In this document: piece after piece, positions 12,101 through 21,388 of the stretch
Layout: the number at the start of each line of letters is the position of its first letter
How positions within the stretch are numbered: the first letter of the stretch is position 1
Origin: Lytechinus pictus
Lineage: Eukaryota; Echinodermata; Echinoidea; Temnopleuroida; Toxopneustidae
DNA: 64,000 nucleotides
NCBI RefSeq assembly: GCF_037042905.1
Contig: NC_087258.1
Span: forward strand, 8,100,501 to 8,164,500
Direction of reading: 5' to 3'
Notes under the pieces: model-generated
Told to the model about the DNA's origin: nothing
The model's input: only the letters and a program-made list of their open reading frames with translations
The model's database searches: none
Position numbers and translations under genes: made by a program

Positions 12101-14121
12101 AAATTAATGATCAACCATGACCAGTTTTGGTTGCTTAAGCAAATTTTATAAATTATTAAATTGAACTTTAATGCATGAGTGAACACAAATTACACTTTTT
12201 GGGCAGCATTTCAACTTTATCATTTGGATCTCTTTTGGGCAGCATTTCAAATTTATCATGTGGATCTCAGCAATGTGTTCATGGGAGTCGGGAGAATAGG
12301 GGGTGAGATAGGACTTAAGTGAGAGAAGTAGGTTGATGGAATAAGGGTCAACAGAACATTCAGCCCCCGCCCCCTCCCTCTTTCCCGCCCTCCCCTCCTG
12401 TTGAGAGATTGATGGCTATTGTCATGTACGCGTGGAGTCCAGAGCAGAATGTTGATTATGATTAATTCTGAATTGGGACATCAAATTTTTCCTATCAATC
12501 ATTCAATCAACAATTTATCAGTAAATCAACTTATTCAATGTGCAAGGTGATCAATCAAACATTCCTTTTTTTCAATTAATTATTTCATTAATCATTAAAT
12601 TTCTTGGTAATCATTGAAAAAAACCCTGACCATCAGCCACCAGTCACTTGGCAGTTAAGTTTTGAATAGGCTACAATGCAGGAAGTGAGATAGAGAGAGG
12701 GGGGGGGGGCTGGGAAATGGAGGTGGAGAGGGGAGGGTACATATGACTTTTAATTTGTAAAATGAAAAAAAGAAGAGGAATGCCCTTTTAACCAAGTCTA
12801 AGCATATCTCGCCCTCTTGCTTGTAACGGGTACCATCACATTACTCTGACTCTCATGAACACACTTCTGAGGTTCACAAGATGAATATGCTACAATAAAA
12901 TCACAATTCCTGTTCACTCATGCATTAAATTTCAATTTAGTAACTCATAAAATTTGCCTAAGAAACCCAAACTTATCTCACTCATTAATTTAGCTTAACA
13001 AGTTCCAAAGGACTAATCTCTCAGGAGGAGAGAAGCGGGGGGGGGGGGGTTGAGATAGAGAGAGGGGTTGCTAAATGTTCTGTTGACCTTTATCCCATCA
13101 ACGTACTTCACCTACCTAAGTCATATTACCCCCTCTTCTCCTGACTGTCGTGAACACATTGTTGAGATCCACATGATAAGACAAAATGCTGCACCCAATT
13201 CATGATCACTCGTGCATTAAATTTCAATTTAATAACGCATTAAATTGTCACAAACAACAAACTGATCACAACTGATCTTTAATTCACCAAATAACCATCA
13301 ACTTTGCAAGTACCAAACAAAAAAACCTGAAAGAAATTGGAAGGCTAATTCCAGCCCACCCTAATTTTCATACCCTTTGTTTCAGTGGGCAGTGCTCGCT
13401 CAAGCATGAATAGTTTTCAAACTTTTTGGTGTCATTTGAAAGTTGACGTTATAGGCTTTCCTTATCTATAAGTCTTTTCCCCCAAAATGATACATTTTTT
13501 ATTTGGCAGCCATTTCAAAAGTGTATAGTTTTTTTTGGGACGCACTGTATAAGAAAACGCTGTCCCCTTCATAATTCTGACACTGGGCTTAGCAATGAAG
13601 TCGTACCCATTCAACAATTCTGACGGCGATGATTTCTTTGATTCTGGTCATTCATCAGATCAAAATTCAATTATTTTGTTCTTTACGCTTTTGCGGCTCT
13701 CCCCCTTTTCGGAAAACAACACAAATAGGGTCAAGTACAAACCCCCTCCCCCCCCCCCCACTCGGTACTCTAATGATAAAGTATTAATTATTTCTATCAT
13801 AACAAGCCCGATTACTATGTTTACGCGTGACAAAATGATCTTTATCGGTTTATATTGATTGTATCACTAATAGCATATATATGCACCAGCCACATAATCA
13901 AAATCATGATAAAAGATGATACTGATAATGACAATACTAATAATGACTAGAACATTCTGACGCTATTTGTTGCACATGTGGAGAAGAAAAGAATTTGTCT
14001 AGTACTTGCTTTTTTTGCCTGGCAGGAGGGGTGACGATTCTTCCTCCTCTGTATTGCTCAAGTCCAAGGCGTCATGTGCATAATTCTTGTCTGGGGCTGG
14101 ATCTGGACTAGGCGCCATCAT
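1..14121 (-). CDS. SLC17A5-like: SLC17-family (sialin-like) MFS anion transporter gene, seven exons, 3' end outside the window
   Basis: Exons read on the minus strand: 14121-14019, 4285-4074, 3396-3154, 1995-1908, 1189-1094, 828-704 and 133-1. Introns are GT-AG except a probable GC donor after the first, and every junction keeps frame, giving about 333 codons of a family that usually has 490-580. Seen: an acidic N-terminus with a dileucine motif, the CSCRY-TM1 block, the WDSHTQEQILAAFYYGF block, GLAESGTYP, RWAPKADRS, PISGVL, HPRISKEERDYI and PWKDFFTSLP. These are SLC17 signatures in the right order. Family knowledge: SLC17 proteins have 12 membrane segments and move organic anions across lysosomal, vesicular or plasma membranes. 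Odd points: the family His in the GVTYPAMH block is Tyr here, PPLERS is PKADRS, and the usual AHFCNNWGF segment reads ADFALLWVL. This is therefore a divergent member and its substrate cannot be inferred. TM segments after PWK are outside the window. Confidence 0.85.
704..828 (-). CDS. SLC17A5-like: SLC17 gene exon 6: TM6 and central cytoplasmic loop
   Basis: Acceptor TTTTATAG|GTACTT, donor AAAGCG|GTATGA. It reads TFGVIWYILWVLLAYHSPLA, then HPRISKEERDYIV. The W-x-x-x-W-x-x-L-x-x-x-SP-x-x-HPRIS-x-EE pattern is highly specific for the family. Phase 0 at the end. Confidence 0.85.
1094..1189 (-). CDS. SLC17A5-like: SLC17 gene exon 5: TM5-TM6 segment
   Basis: Acceptor CTTTTCACAG|GATCG and donor TTTTTG|GTAATT. 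It reads GSSVGQIIAQPISGVLSSSD, then FLGGWPSTFYLFG, the glycine-rich helix with PxSG typical of SLC17. The last base joins GT of exon 6 to complete the Gly codon of the LFGTFG motif. Confidence 0.8.
1908..1995 (-). CDS. SLC17A5-like: SLC17 gene exon 4: SGTYPCLYSLMSRWAPKADRS block
   Basis: A short exon found by homology. Acceptor CATCCAG|AGTGGG, donor TCTG|GTAATT. It encodes SGTYPCLYSLMSRWAP, then KADRSTLLAIVFS, matching the family segment GVTYPAxHxxWxxWxPPxERSxL. Trp and Ala-Pro are kept. The family His is Tyr, and PP-ER is PK-DR. It ends in phase 1 with G, completed by GA of exon 5. Confidence 0.8.
3154..3396 (-). CDS. SLC17A5-like: SLC17 gene exon 3: TM2-TM4 region
   Basis: 81 codons from EGDFPWDSHTQEQ to RVMSGLAE. 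The W-D-S-x-T-Q-x-x-I-L-x-x-F-Y-Y-G-F block followed by QVPSGLLADRYP is the most diagnostic SLC17 stretch: the start of TM2 and the loop before TM3. The acceptor is AACCTAG|GAAGGC. Two donors are possible, GAG|GTGGGT (3153) and GG|GTAATT (3149). Only the first keeps frame with exon 4, so it is preferred although weaker. Confidence 0.85.
4074..4285 (-). CDS. SLC17A5-like: SLC17 gene exon 2: first membrane segment and glycosylated lumenal loop
   Basis: The acceptor is TTGTCCTAG|AG and the donor is TTGGTG|GTAAGA. It encodes CSCRYTLSYIAFMGITCAF, then INRVNISVAM: the first transmembrane helix with the conserved RVN. The Arg of CSCRY sits where human sialin has the Arg changed in Salla disease (from memory of that protein). 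The following loop has three N-glycosylation sequons, NST, NST and NES, as expected of the large first lumenal loop. The exon ends in phase 0. Confidence 0.85.
4286..5672. other. Intron sequence without recognised features
   Basis: 3' part of the first SLC17 intron. AT-rich single-copy-looking DNA; no RT, transposase or exon-like frame was recognised on either strand. Confidence 0.5.
6165..7375. repeat. CTAG/TCTAGATCTAG-rich low-complexity region
   Basis: Dozens of overlapping TCTAGA, AGATCT, CTAGAC and CCTAGG words without a fixed period, in the left half of the 3.2-kb element. No open frame, because TAG recurs in both orientations. Confidence 0.75.
7440..8690. repeat. Tandem array, about 160-bp unit, seven clear copies
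   Basis: GTTACCATGGCAACACGATT recurs near 7603, 7774, 7935, 8095, 8252, 8416 and 8573 (spacing 157-171). Each unit also carries a TCTTGCACATCTTCACCTCA-like and a GTGCCAAATTTCATGAGAAT-like segment. Short open frames in it are shared repeat sequence, not genes. Confidence 0.8.
9482..10558. mobile_element. Nested foldback built of AACTGG/CCAATT palindromic words
   Basis: Ends CCCAGGACCAAAATCC and GGATTTTGGTCCTGGG are inverted copies. The arms (9486-9900 and 10360-10555) are strings of GAAACCAGTTGG and CCAGTTGGGTAACTGGAAAT. The middle (about 9900-10360) is unrelated AT-rich DNA, which includes a 43-bp direct duplication of TTGGATTTTTCTCTTTTTAT near 10279 and 10320. That word also occurs in the foldback at 47533-48129. 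Confidence 0.65.
10621..10965. mobile_element. 345-bp palindromic foldback (GGAGCCTTAAAATGCCATCG ends)
   Basis: The ends are inverted: GGAGCCTTAAAATGCCATCG against CGATGGCATTTTAAAGGCTC. The arms carry repeated CTTGCCAAGTCGAC and GTCGACATGGCGAGATA words with AATAAGCTTATTA in both arms. Nested in the 2.3-kb element. Confidence 0.7.
11830..13547. mobile_element. 1.7-kb long palindrome with CAGTGCGTCCC ends and TA target duplication
   Basis: CAGTGCGTCCCAAAAAAAAC follows TA, and the inverse ending GGGACGCACTG precedes TA. More than 200 bp of the arms pair almost perfectly. Weaker pairing continues inward, for example ATCATGTGGATCTCAGCAAT near 12255 with its inverse near 13155. TA duplications and CAGT ends indicate Tc1/mariner mobilisation. 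No transposase frame remains. A short direct duplication (GGGCAGCATTTCAA) lies near 12200-12270. Confidence 0.75.
14019..14121 (-). CDS. SLC17A5-like: SLC17 gene, candidate exon 1: acidic N-terminal tail with dileucine sorting motif
   Basis: Two ATGs in tandem (14121 and 14118) open a frame reading MMAPSPDPAPDK, then LDLSNTEEEESSPLLP. Acidic residues followed by SPLLP match the cytoplasmic dileucine tail of sialin, a lysosomal sorting signal. The exon must end in phase 1 to join exon 2. That fits a GC donor (CCAG|GCAAAA) at 14019/14018, giving SPLLP-EPGSPLCSCRY. The only GT nearby (donor 14005) would be phase 2 and needs an unseen extra exon. It lies almost 10 kb from exon 2, with the large transposons of 5.67-13.55 kb between them. 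Assignment rests on motif and strand, not on continuity. Confidence 0.6.
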
Positions 14122-15265
14122 GTTAAGGTAGAAGATCTTCGAATGTTAGTCATGCAGCATGTTCCTGTAGCGAGCTATATGAATCCTAGGAGTCACAAAC
14201 TATCATGAACACCATCCCATTTTTCTTGATTATAATTGCGTTGTGTGCTAGAGGTATTTAGGTTTGGTTTTAGGAAGATGCAAAATACATCACATGACCA
14301 CACGATAGAATACGTGCTATAAAATTGTTCGTACTTGGCATGACTATTAATTGCTACGATAAGGTGTTTACTTCCAAAGAAGGGCAATCATGACGTCACT
14401 TTATATACAAGATTGTCCATTCCAAAGTTCGTCTGATATGATATTATCTGATTTTTTTTTTCTGAATGAAGAAAGATAAGAGAAGGAGGGAGGGAGGCGG
14501 AAATGGGGATGATGAAAGAAAGAACAAGAGAAAGAGGCGGAGCCATTAATTGACAAAGTGGCGACCACCCAGACCCCCCTTTTTCAGAAGTTAAAAAGAG
14601 GGGAAGAGGCCAGTATTAAAGAGGAAGAGTAGATAATAGAGGTCTGGGCCGGATTCGAGAGGTGAACAGGGAGAAGGAAATTACGTCACAGATGCCCCCA
14701 CCCCATCAAATTTCAAATTAAGGTTGCCACGCTCTACGGAAGTGCAAGAGTAGGTAAAAGAAATGAAATGCCTCGATAATTTTGCCGGGAAATTCTATGT
14801 TTGTTTGACATTTGCCGAACATTAGAAAGAGTATATAAACCTTTGCTTACCTTCTTGTATCCACGTGACAAAATAATTATTTTTGTACATTATTTAAAAA
14901 ATATACAAAATTTAAAGTAAGGTGGTGTGACCTTATTTTGCTCGTTACCTTTTTATCCACACTCTCGAATATCATAATATCGACTTGGTATGTTGAAAAT
15001 CTGATAACACCAGCAGAAAAACTCAGTTTAGTAATTTTCTTTAGGATAAGGTCTCTATCTGTGAAAAAAAGGCGAAACATGTGCAATTTTTTTTACCTTT
15101 TAGTGCGTCTGTTGTAATGAAATCCGAACTTCTCGACAAGCATCAAGAAATCGCCATTTTGCAAGTAGAGGTCTTCAAACAAGTAAGTAAAATGTGGTAA
15201 GTCATTTAAGAGTCCATCAGTTCTGATACAATTACCTCATCTTTATCTGATTGTTTTCTTTCCTA
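14122..15265. other. Upstream flank of the SLC17 gene
   Basis: Expected to hold its promoter, but no TATA box or other element could be fixed with confidence. It includes a purine-rich GA stretch near 14470-14660. No coding signal. Confidence 0.4.
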
Positions 15266-15335
15266 GAGCTTGGGAAAAAGAACCCACGACCCTCTGTTTC
15301 TAAGTCCGGAGACTAATCCTCTAGGATCTTGCCTT
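15266..15335 (-). mobile_element. Truncated tRNA-derived SINE head
   Basis: Shares ACCCACGACCCTCTGTTTC and AAGTCCGGAGACTAATCC with the fuller SINE at 39470-39757, but the tail and part of the head are missing. Confidence 0.55.
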
Positions 15336-15504
15336 CCGTTTTGGTATTGATGATTTTAATTAATTTTGTGTGAACTGTGTGAGAATTTTTTGATTAAATA
15401 TCAACTTCATAGTATTTTTTGAAATGTGCGCAAATTATGGTCACCCCATCATAAGAAATATCGATAAACCTTTAAATTATACTGTAAACCTCCTTTTCTT
15501 TCTC

Positions 15505-15610
15505 AGCGCTCTGCCCCCCCCCCTCTCTCTCTCTCTGTCTCTCTCTCCCTGCCTCTCTCTTCCCCCTTCTCCTCTCTCTGTCTCTCAATCTCTTTGTTGT
15601 TCTCTCCTTT
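15505..15610. repeat. Poly-C followed by CT-rich microsatellite
   Basis: A run of C, then (TC)n with interruptions. The same type of tract occurs at 37399-37460, 49685-49765 and 62021-62115. Confidence 0.85.
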
Positions 15611-15749
15611 CTTTCATATGATGAATATGGACCTAACGTATCCACTCCCATTGGAGTGCAATGCTTCCTCTTCTTGAGAACAGGTCCAAGCTGGAGAAAT
15701 CCCCCAAAAGCATTTCAAATATCCCCCAAAATCACATTAATTTCAGGAA

Positions 15750-16720
15750 AAGTGAATAGCGATTATTTATTATTTATTCATTCATTCATGTTTTATTTAT
15801 AACAAATGATAAAATAAGGTGAAGGGTAGTCCGGTTCAGTTATAAAAACTGCTATACAACGGAGCCCTCCACCTTTACAAACAGAACATAAACATGATAA
15901 TATATATATAAATACAAATGAAAGTTAACATAAAATAAAACAAAAGTTATAATCTATAAAATAAATATTAAAAAAACAAAAACAAAGGAGGAATAAATAT
16001 TAAAACAGAGTTTATGTTATTAAGGTTCAGCCAATATAACCTCATTTAAAAGAAAATAGAATTGGTGGATTGAACTGAAAATGGGATTTTATGTATAGGG
16101 AGCTTGCTTTATAAGAGAAAGATCTTCTTTTGAAGTCAGTTTTAGGGAATGAAATGACGAGGAGAGTATTTAGTGCCTAGCGGGTACAATATTTAAAGGT
16201 GCAATGGATAATTAGCAATTTTAAATAATTTGGGTTTTTTATATTAATCATTTTGAATACTAATAAACAGTATTGATATTTTAGTCTTTGTTCAGCGGAT
16301 TGCCAATTTAGGGTTGTATAAAGTGTACACTGTGGTATGTTATAATCATTATTTAATGTTAATCCCGCACATCTATTCTGTGATTTTTGTAGTTTGGATA
16401 GATTTATTTTTGAACAGTTTCCCCATATAGTGCAACAATAATCAACAAGTTGTAAAACTAAATCAAAATAAAAGGTTACTAGAGTTTTATGAGGTATTAA
16501 GTGCTTTATGCGGCGAATACATCCAATCGTACGTGATATCTTAGGGCTTATATGTTTTATACGCTCACAACACGTCGGTTTTGAGTCACGTATAACCCCA
16601 AGATATGTCATTTTATCAACATACTGCAGGTTGTTACCATATAATTTGATCGTGAATCGGTGATTCTCTAACTTTCTTTTTGTGCCGAAGGCACGACCAA
16701 GGTTTTTGTGGATGAATATA
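15750..16720 (-). mobile_element. 3' fragment of a non-LTR retrotransposon (CR1/Jockey-like reverse transcriptase C-terminus)
   Basis: Minus-strand frame 16611-16177, extendable upstream to about 16700, carries YVDKMTYLGV, then LVDYCCTIWGN and LQKSQNRCAGLTL. This is the thumb/C-terminal region of LINE reverse transcriptases. The catalytic part is missing, so the copy is 5'-truncated. The 3' side becomes AT-rich and ends in ATGA/ATAA repeats near 15770. Dead copy. Confidence 0.8.
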
Positions 16721-16879
16721 CATGTTATATCGGTCTCGCGGACCTTCGGTCAAGTGGTCGGACCCCAAAATGATATTCTCGTAACATTCGCTTCAAGGGA
16801 GATAAAAAGGTATTTGTTGAGTAAGGCCTCCATATAAAATACCAACAAAAAATTGTAACTACTGTTCTTTTAATCTCTA

Positions 16880-18450
16880 GCCACATAACTTCATACAAAT
16901 CGAGCATATAATTATTAAGGGAGAAAAAGCTTACTGAATTAAGGCTTAGGTATATATCATTACAGTCCATTGAATCGATATTGCATCTAACGTGGATTAT
17001 TGGTGGATCGCTGGCATTTAAATCCGTGGGTCATATTCACCTCTCCAGCCAAGGCCCCCTCACACCTAACCGAATTGCCTGAAATATGCCTTGCGATGGC
17101 TTGCAAGAGGTATTTTTAAAAAAAATCGTTTTCAATGGTAGCTGATAGTAAATCATATTCACCCTTCGTGTTTGGGTTCGTACATCTTCTAAACTAACAG
17201 CTGCGATTATTCAAATTCGTGCGGAAATTTTGAATATGTTTAAAATTTCCCGACGAATTGAAAAATCGTTGGTCATCTGTTTGAATTCGCATCTCTTATT
17301 TAGTCTGCGGTAATCGTTCGTTTATCGTTCGTGTGTTTATGTTGTGCATATAGTCTCTCTTCGCGCTTTTGCCAAAGTGGACCGATCTCGAAAGAACCCG
17401 TAACGAAGCAACACGATGACACAACGAACAAGATTGCCTGATCTATTCCCTCGTCTTCGTTTCTAATCGCACGCCATATCAAACCATTGCTCACTGTTCC
17501 TTCGTCTTATTGGGTTATATCAACCCTTCGCTCGCCTTCGGCCGCAATTTTCTCAAAGAGGTGAACCGAAAAATCGATATCCTTTGCATGACATATTTAT
17601 CCTTCGCTTACCGCTCGTTGATAAAATTTGACAATAGTTACTGATCGCATGATTTGACGGAAATGTTATTTGAATTCGTTGAATTCACGTGAATTTTGTT
17701 AATTTTTCCCTTTCGTCACCCTTCGTCCGCCTACATTCGGTAAGGTGTGAGGGGGCTTTAAACTATTTCGCATGCGTTGATATCTGCAAAGCAAAATCCG
17801 TCTGAAAACCTGTCCGGATTTTTGTTTTTTTCTTTTGCTGGCTCCTACACAAACGACAAACCATCTCGCACACTATGTGAAGGATATGCCCCGTGGGCAT
17901 TATGTTTTACTTTCTTCCGAAATGGGGGATTAGATTTCAAATTATTCTTACATTGTTAGGAAATTATACCGAGATGGTAATGTTATCCGATTCTATTTTT
18001 GTTTTGCTTGAACTTGAATCCATTGTAGACCCTTTTTTAATGAAAATCTTGTTTTAATGGGAGAATCAATAATTTACTTTTGGGCATAGGTTCTGTACAG
18101 AGTGCAATAATATAAGAATCTATCTAGATGTGATTGACTGTTGCTTGCATATTACAAAGGCGCTCTCGAGCTCTGCAACGACTGTCACGGAGCTCAAAAA
18201 AATCGTCCCAAGTCGGAGATGCCGATAGTGGCAACTATAATTTGCAAACAAACCTCAGATCTAATGATCCCCGTTGCGGTTGGAACGTCAAAATCTTCAC
18301 ATGTCATACAAATAGCGTTGCAGGACAGTTTTTTTTTTTTTTTTTTTTTTTCGACGGGGCTGAAAGTCTCTTCCAAAGTCAACGAGCGTCGTAGAGGTCT
18401 GTTTCCGTCGTTAAGCGAAAAGTGTCTAATACCTTGTTTGGAGATCTCCA
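16880..18450. repeat. Old dispersed repeat, copy 1, split by a foldback insertion
   Basis: Blocks align with 25270-26175: AATTAAGGCTTAG, CATTACAGTCCAT, ATTATTGGTGGATC, TATTATGTTTTACTTTC and GTCTCTTC. The block order is the same in both. A third, shorter copy is at 47270-47430. The 17051-17760 insert interrupts this copy. Confidence 0.7.
17051..17760. mobile_element. 710-bp foldback (GCCCCCTCACACCT ends)
   Basis: AAGGCCCCCTCACACCTAAC at the left is mirrored by GTAAGGTGTGAGGGGGCTTT at the right. It splits the older repeat: the related copy reads CTAGCCGAACCATTTCGCAT without the insert. The interior is rich in TTCG words. No open frame. Confidence 0.7.
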
Positions 18451-18460
18451 ATCCTAGTTG

Positions 18461-20770
18461 ATCACGTGCTATCTTCCAGATGGGGTCATCCGTGTCTTCA
18501 TTACTCAGCTATTGGACGCCAAAGTACTGCAGACAGTTTCTGCTCGAATATTGCTCTATTAAAATCCTCTGTTGATAAGCGAAGATTATTGTTACTCGTT
18601 GATCTTCTATTATGTCGGAGAGGCGATTAATCTCTTTTGCTCGTTCTTTATTGTCTACTTCAATGTTAAAATGTCTTTTCTCTCTCTCTCACTTTTTGTT
18701 TACATTGGATGCAATTCCGTGGGAGAAACTTCAGTTTGGCAACATTGCTATTGTATTAAAAATAAAGGGTGTGGGGAGACCGAGGAGAAATGGGAAATTT
18801 TTGCATAATCAGGAAAGATTCCTTGTAACTTTTTTAATTTGTTGTCAAGCTAGATAGACCATGATCATAGCGTATAATGAAGTATGTATTGCCACCCCTT
18901 CATATTCTACTTTGTGTAATTAATGATTTTTTTAAACCCTTAATTTTTGGGTAAAATGCTACACCCCGGGATGCAATGGGACATCAAGAGGGGTGAAATT
19001 GGACACATGGGGTGAAATGGGACGACCACAAAAGAATCAGTAGATCCTCACTTAGGAAAATGATGATAAAACAAACAATTTTTAATGGGGATATAAGGCA
19101 AAAAGAGATGAATTTGTGAACAAAAGGCTTTTTACAAACTCTATTAACAGTCACTTGGTTGAGGAAAAAACATAATCGCAGAACTTTTTGAAGTTTCCCT
19201 TTTATAAGTGCATACACCATTCTCGCCTTTTCTTCCTGAAAGTTCCTTTTAACTAGTAACAGGTGGGCCTATACATAATTCTGGTCTTAAAATTAAAGAT
19301 ATTATCTAATAGATGATCTACATGTTTTTTAACGTTTTCTCATAACAACTCAATTAACACTTTAACATTGGTGAATTACTAATATGAAAAGTCATTTGAA
19401 AAGATTATTATATGAGCTGAATTACACATCAGTATACATTCTACCGCACTGATTTATTTCCTAATAAAATCTATTTTTTCTCTTTTTTCCTCTTTTTTTT
19501 CATTTGAAGATTGCACTTCTACAATTAATGAACACACAATGGGTCATAACGTTCTTTTGAAGAACACAACACAACGCTAAAATATAAAACGACTGATGCA
19601 TGCAAGAACACTCACCAATAAGAACAAGTCAAAATATTATAATTTAACTATTACATACCAATATTTATTCTCTCATAAAATCATTGTTTTCCTTGAATAT
19701 TAAACCTTGAATGTAAATTTGCTATGAGACGTGCCTGAATCGTATTACCATTCTTTATTTATTTTATTTTATTCATTAGTTTTATGCAAACATCGGTTAG
19801 CATAAAATTACAAAATGTTGTAAGCTTTTCAGTCTAGTCGACACAAAGCTGCAAATCAGACAGACATTTTCCCTTCTTGGAAAACCATAATTATTTGTAA
19901 AACAATGAAAAATACAGAATTGAACAAGTCACAGTATGAGAACATTTTTTTCCTACACCCAATTCTATCCCATGAGGTGCGTATAAATTTGAGTGTGTGG
20001 GGCACAGGGAAAAAAAGGCACTTCCTCTTTTAAAAACGGTACTTAAAACAAAAAACAACCTAGGCCTAAGTTATTTGACATAATGATGTATGATGTAATT
20101 GCCCTTCTAGTAATCTAGATGACTGTGTTATAACTTTACTGCTGTTAACCAAGACATAATAAATTATGAACAAATCTAATGAAATAAATTAAATTGATTT
20201 CTTACAGAAAGCAGCAAGAAGAACTTGTTTAAATTTATACTTCATTTGTGAAAATTATCTCGTCGGTTGCCCAAAGAAAACGTTAAATTGTAAGTGTAAC
20301 TATCCTTATGCTTCATATGGATAAAATTATGTGTAAATGAGGCAACTTGTAAAATAATATGTTGTGGCCTAAACAAAATGAATATTAATCTGAAGCTAAC
20401 TTAATGTTTTGCTGGCAAGCTTTTTCACTCATACTTGTCTATTATTTTAGGAAGAACAAAACAAAATAAAGTGTGGAATTATTCATTGGTTTGCTCTCAA
20501 ATGAATTCTGGGAGAAAATTAAGGCCAACCCGAAGCACTATAAACATGATAAACTTGAGAAAATAATTTAGTGTGCAATAAAGATTTTAAGATAATGATG
20601 TCTATTTCACAGTAATGGAATGGCTATACCGTGGTGTGTATAAGACAATGGCATCCAAACATGGTCCATATCATGAAACACATAAGATTTCCTTGATTTT
20701 AAAATTGTTTACCTACCGGTTGCGAAACAAATATCAGCAGGTACATGAGTGACAGATGAGGCCATCTTAA
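18461..20770. other. Gene-free AT-rich DNA downstream of dispanin gene A
   Basis: No protein, RNA gene or complete mobile element was recognised. It should contain the 3' UTR of gene A near its right edge. No AATAAA was found on the minus strand close to the stop codon. Confidence 0.45.
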
Positions 20771-20782
20771 TATGAAACATAT

Positions 20783-20938
20783 TTAGAAACTATATTTTGA
20801 GACCAAAACTGAATAAGAAACTATGACAATCACCAGAATAATAGATCCAATAATGAGACCGCTTAAGGACCATCTGAATGCACTCTGAGCAGCCTCTCTG
20901 GCGCCCTCATTGTCTCCTAGTCTGAGCTTGTTTCTCGC
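20783..20938 (-). CDS. Dispanin A exon 4: CD225 loop, second membrane segment and stop
   Basis: Acceptor ATTACTCTAG|GCGAGA. 51 codons from ARNKLRLGDNEGAREAAQSA, through FRWSLSGLIIGSIILVIVIV, to a short tail SYSVLVSKYSF and TAA. The first 40 codons are almost identical to gene B; the tail differs in sequence and length. Confidence 0.85.
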   Translation of the reverse strand, partial: ARNKLRLGDNEGAREAAQSAFRWSLSGLIIGSIILVIVIVSYSVLVSKYSF

Positions 20939-21308
20939 CTAGAGTAATGTGATTTGATAAACGAATGAGTGAATACAAACGTAAGATACTGAATAAATCA
21001 ATCAATGAATTTAGTTGATTTTTTCATGATACACGAATGAATTTAGTAATCGGTAAATGACATGTATATGAATGAATCGTGACAGGCCTGGAAAGGGGGA
21101 GGAAGGAAAAAAGGATGAGACAGATAAATAAGAGAGGAAGGAGGGGAGAAAGAAGGGGGGGAGAAATAATGAAAGAAACGCCGAAAGAGACTGATAGAAA
21201 GACAGACAAAGAAACATAAAGACCGGATACAAGGAAAGAGGGAAGAAACACGGTAAAAGAAGGAAGGAAGGAAGGAAGAAATAAAAAAATGAAAGAAAGA
21301 ACGAACGA

Positions 21309-21388
<80 letters not shown>

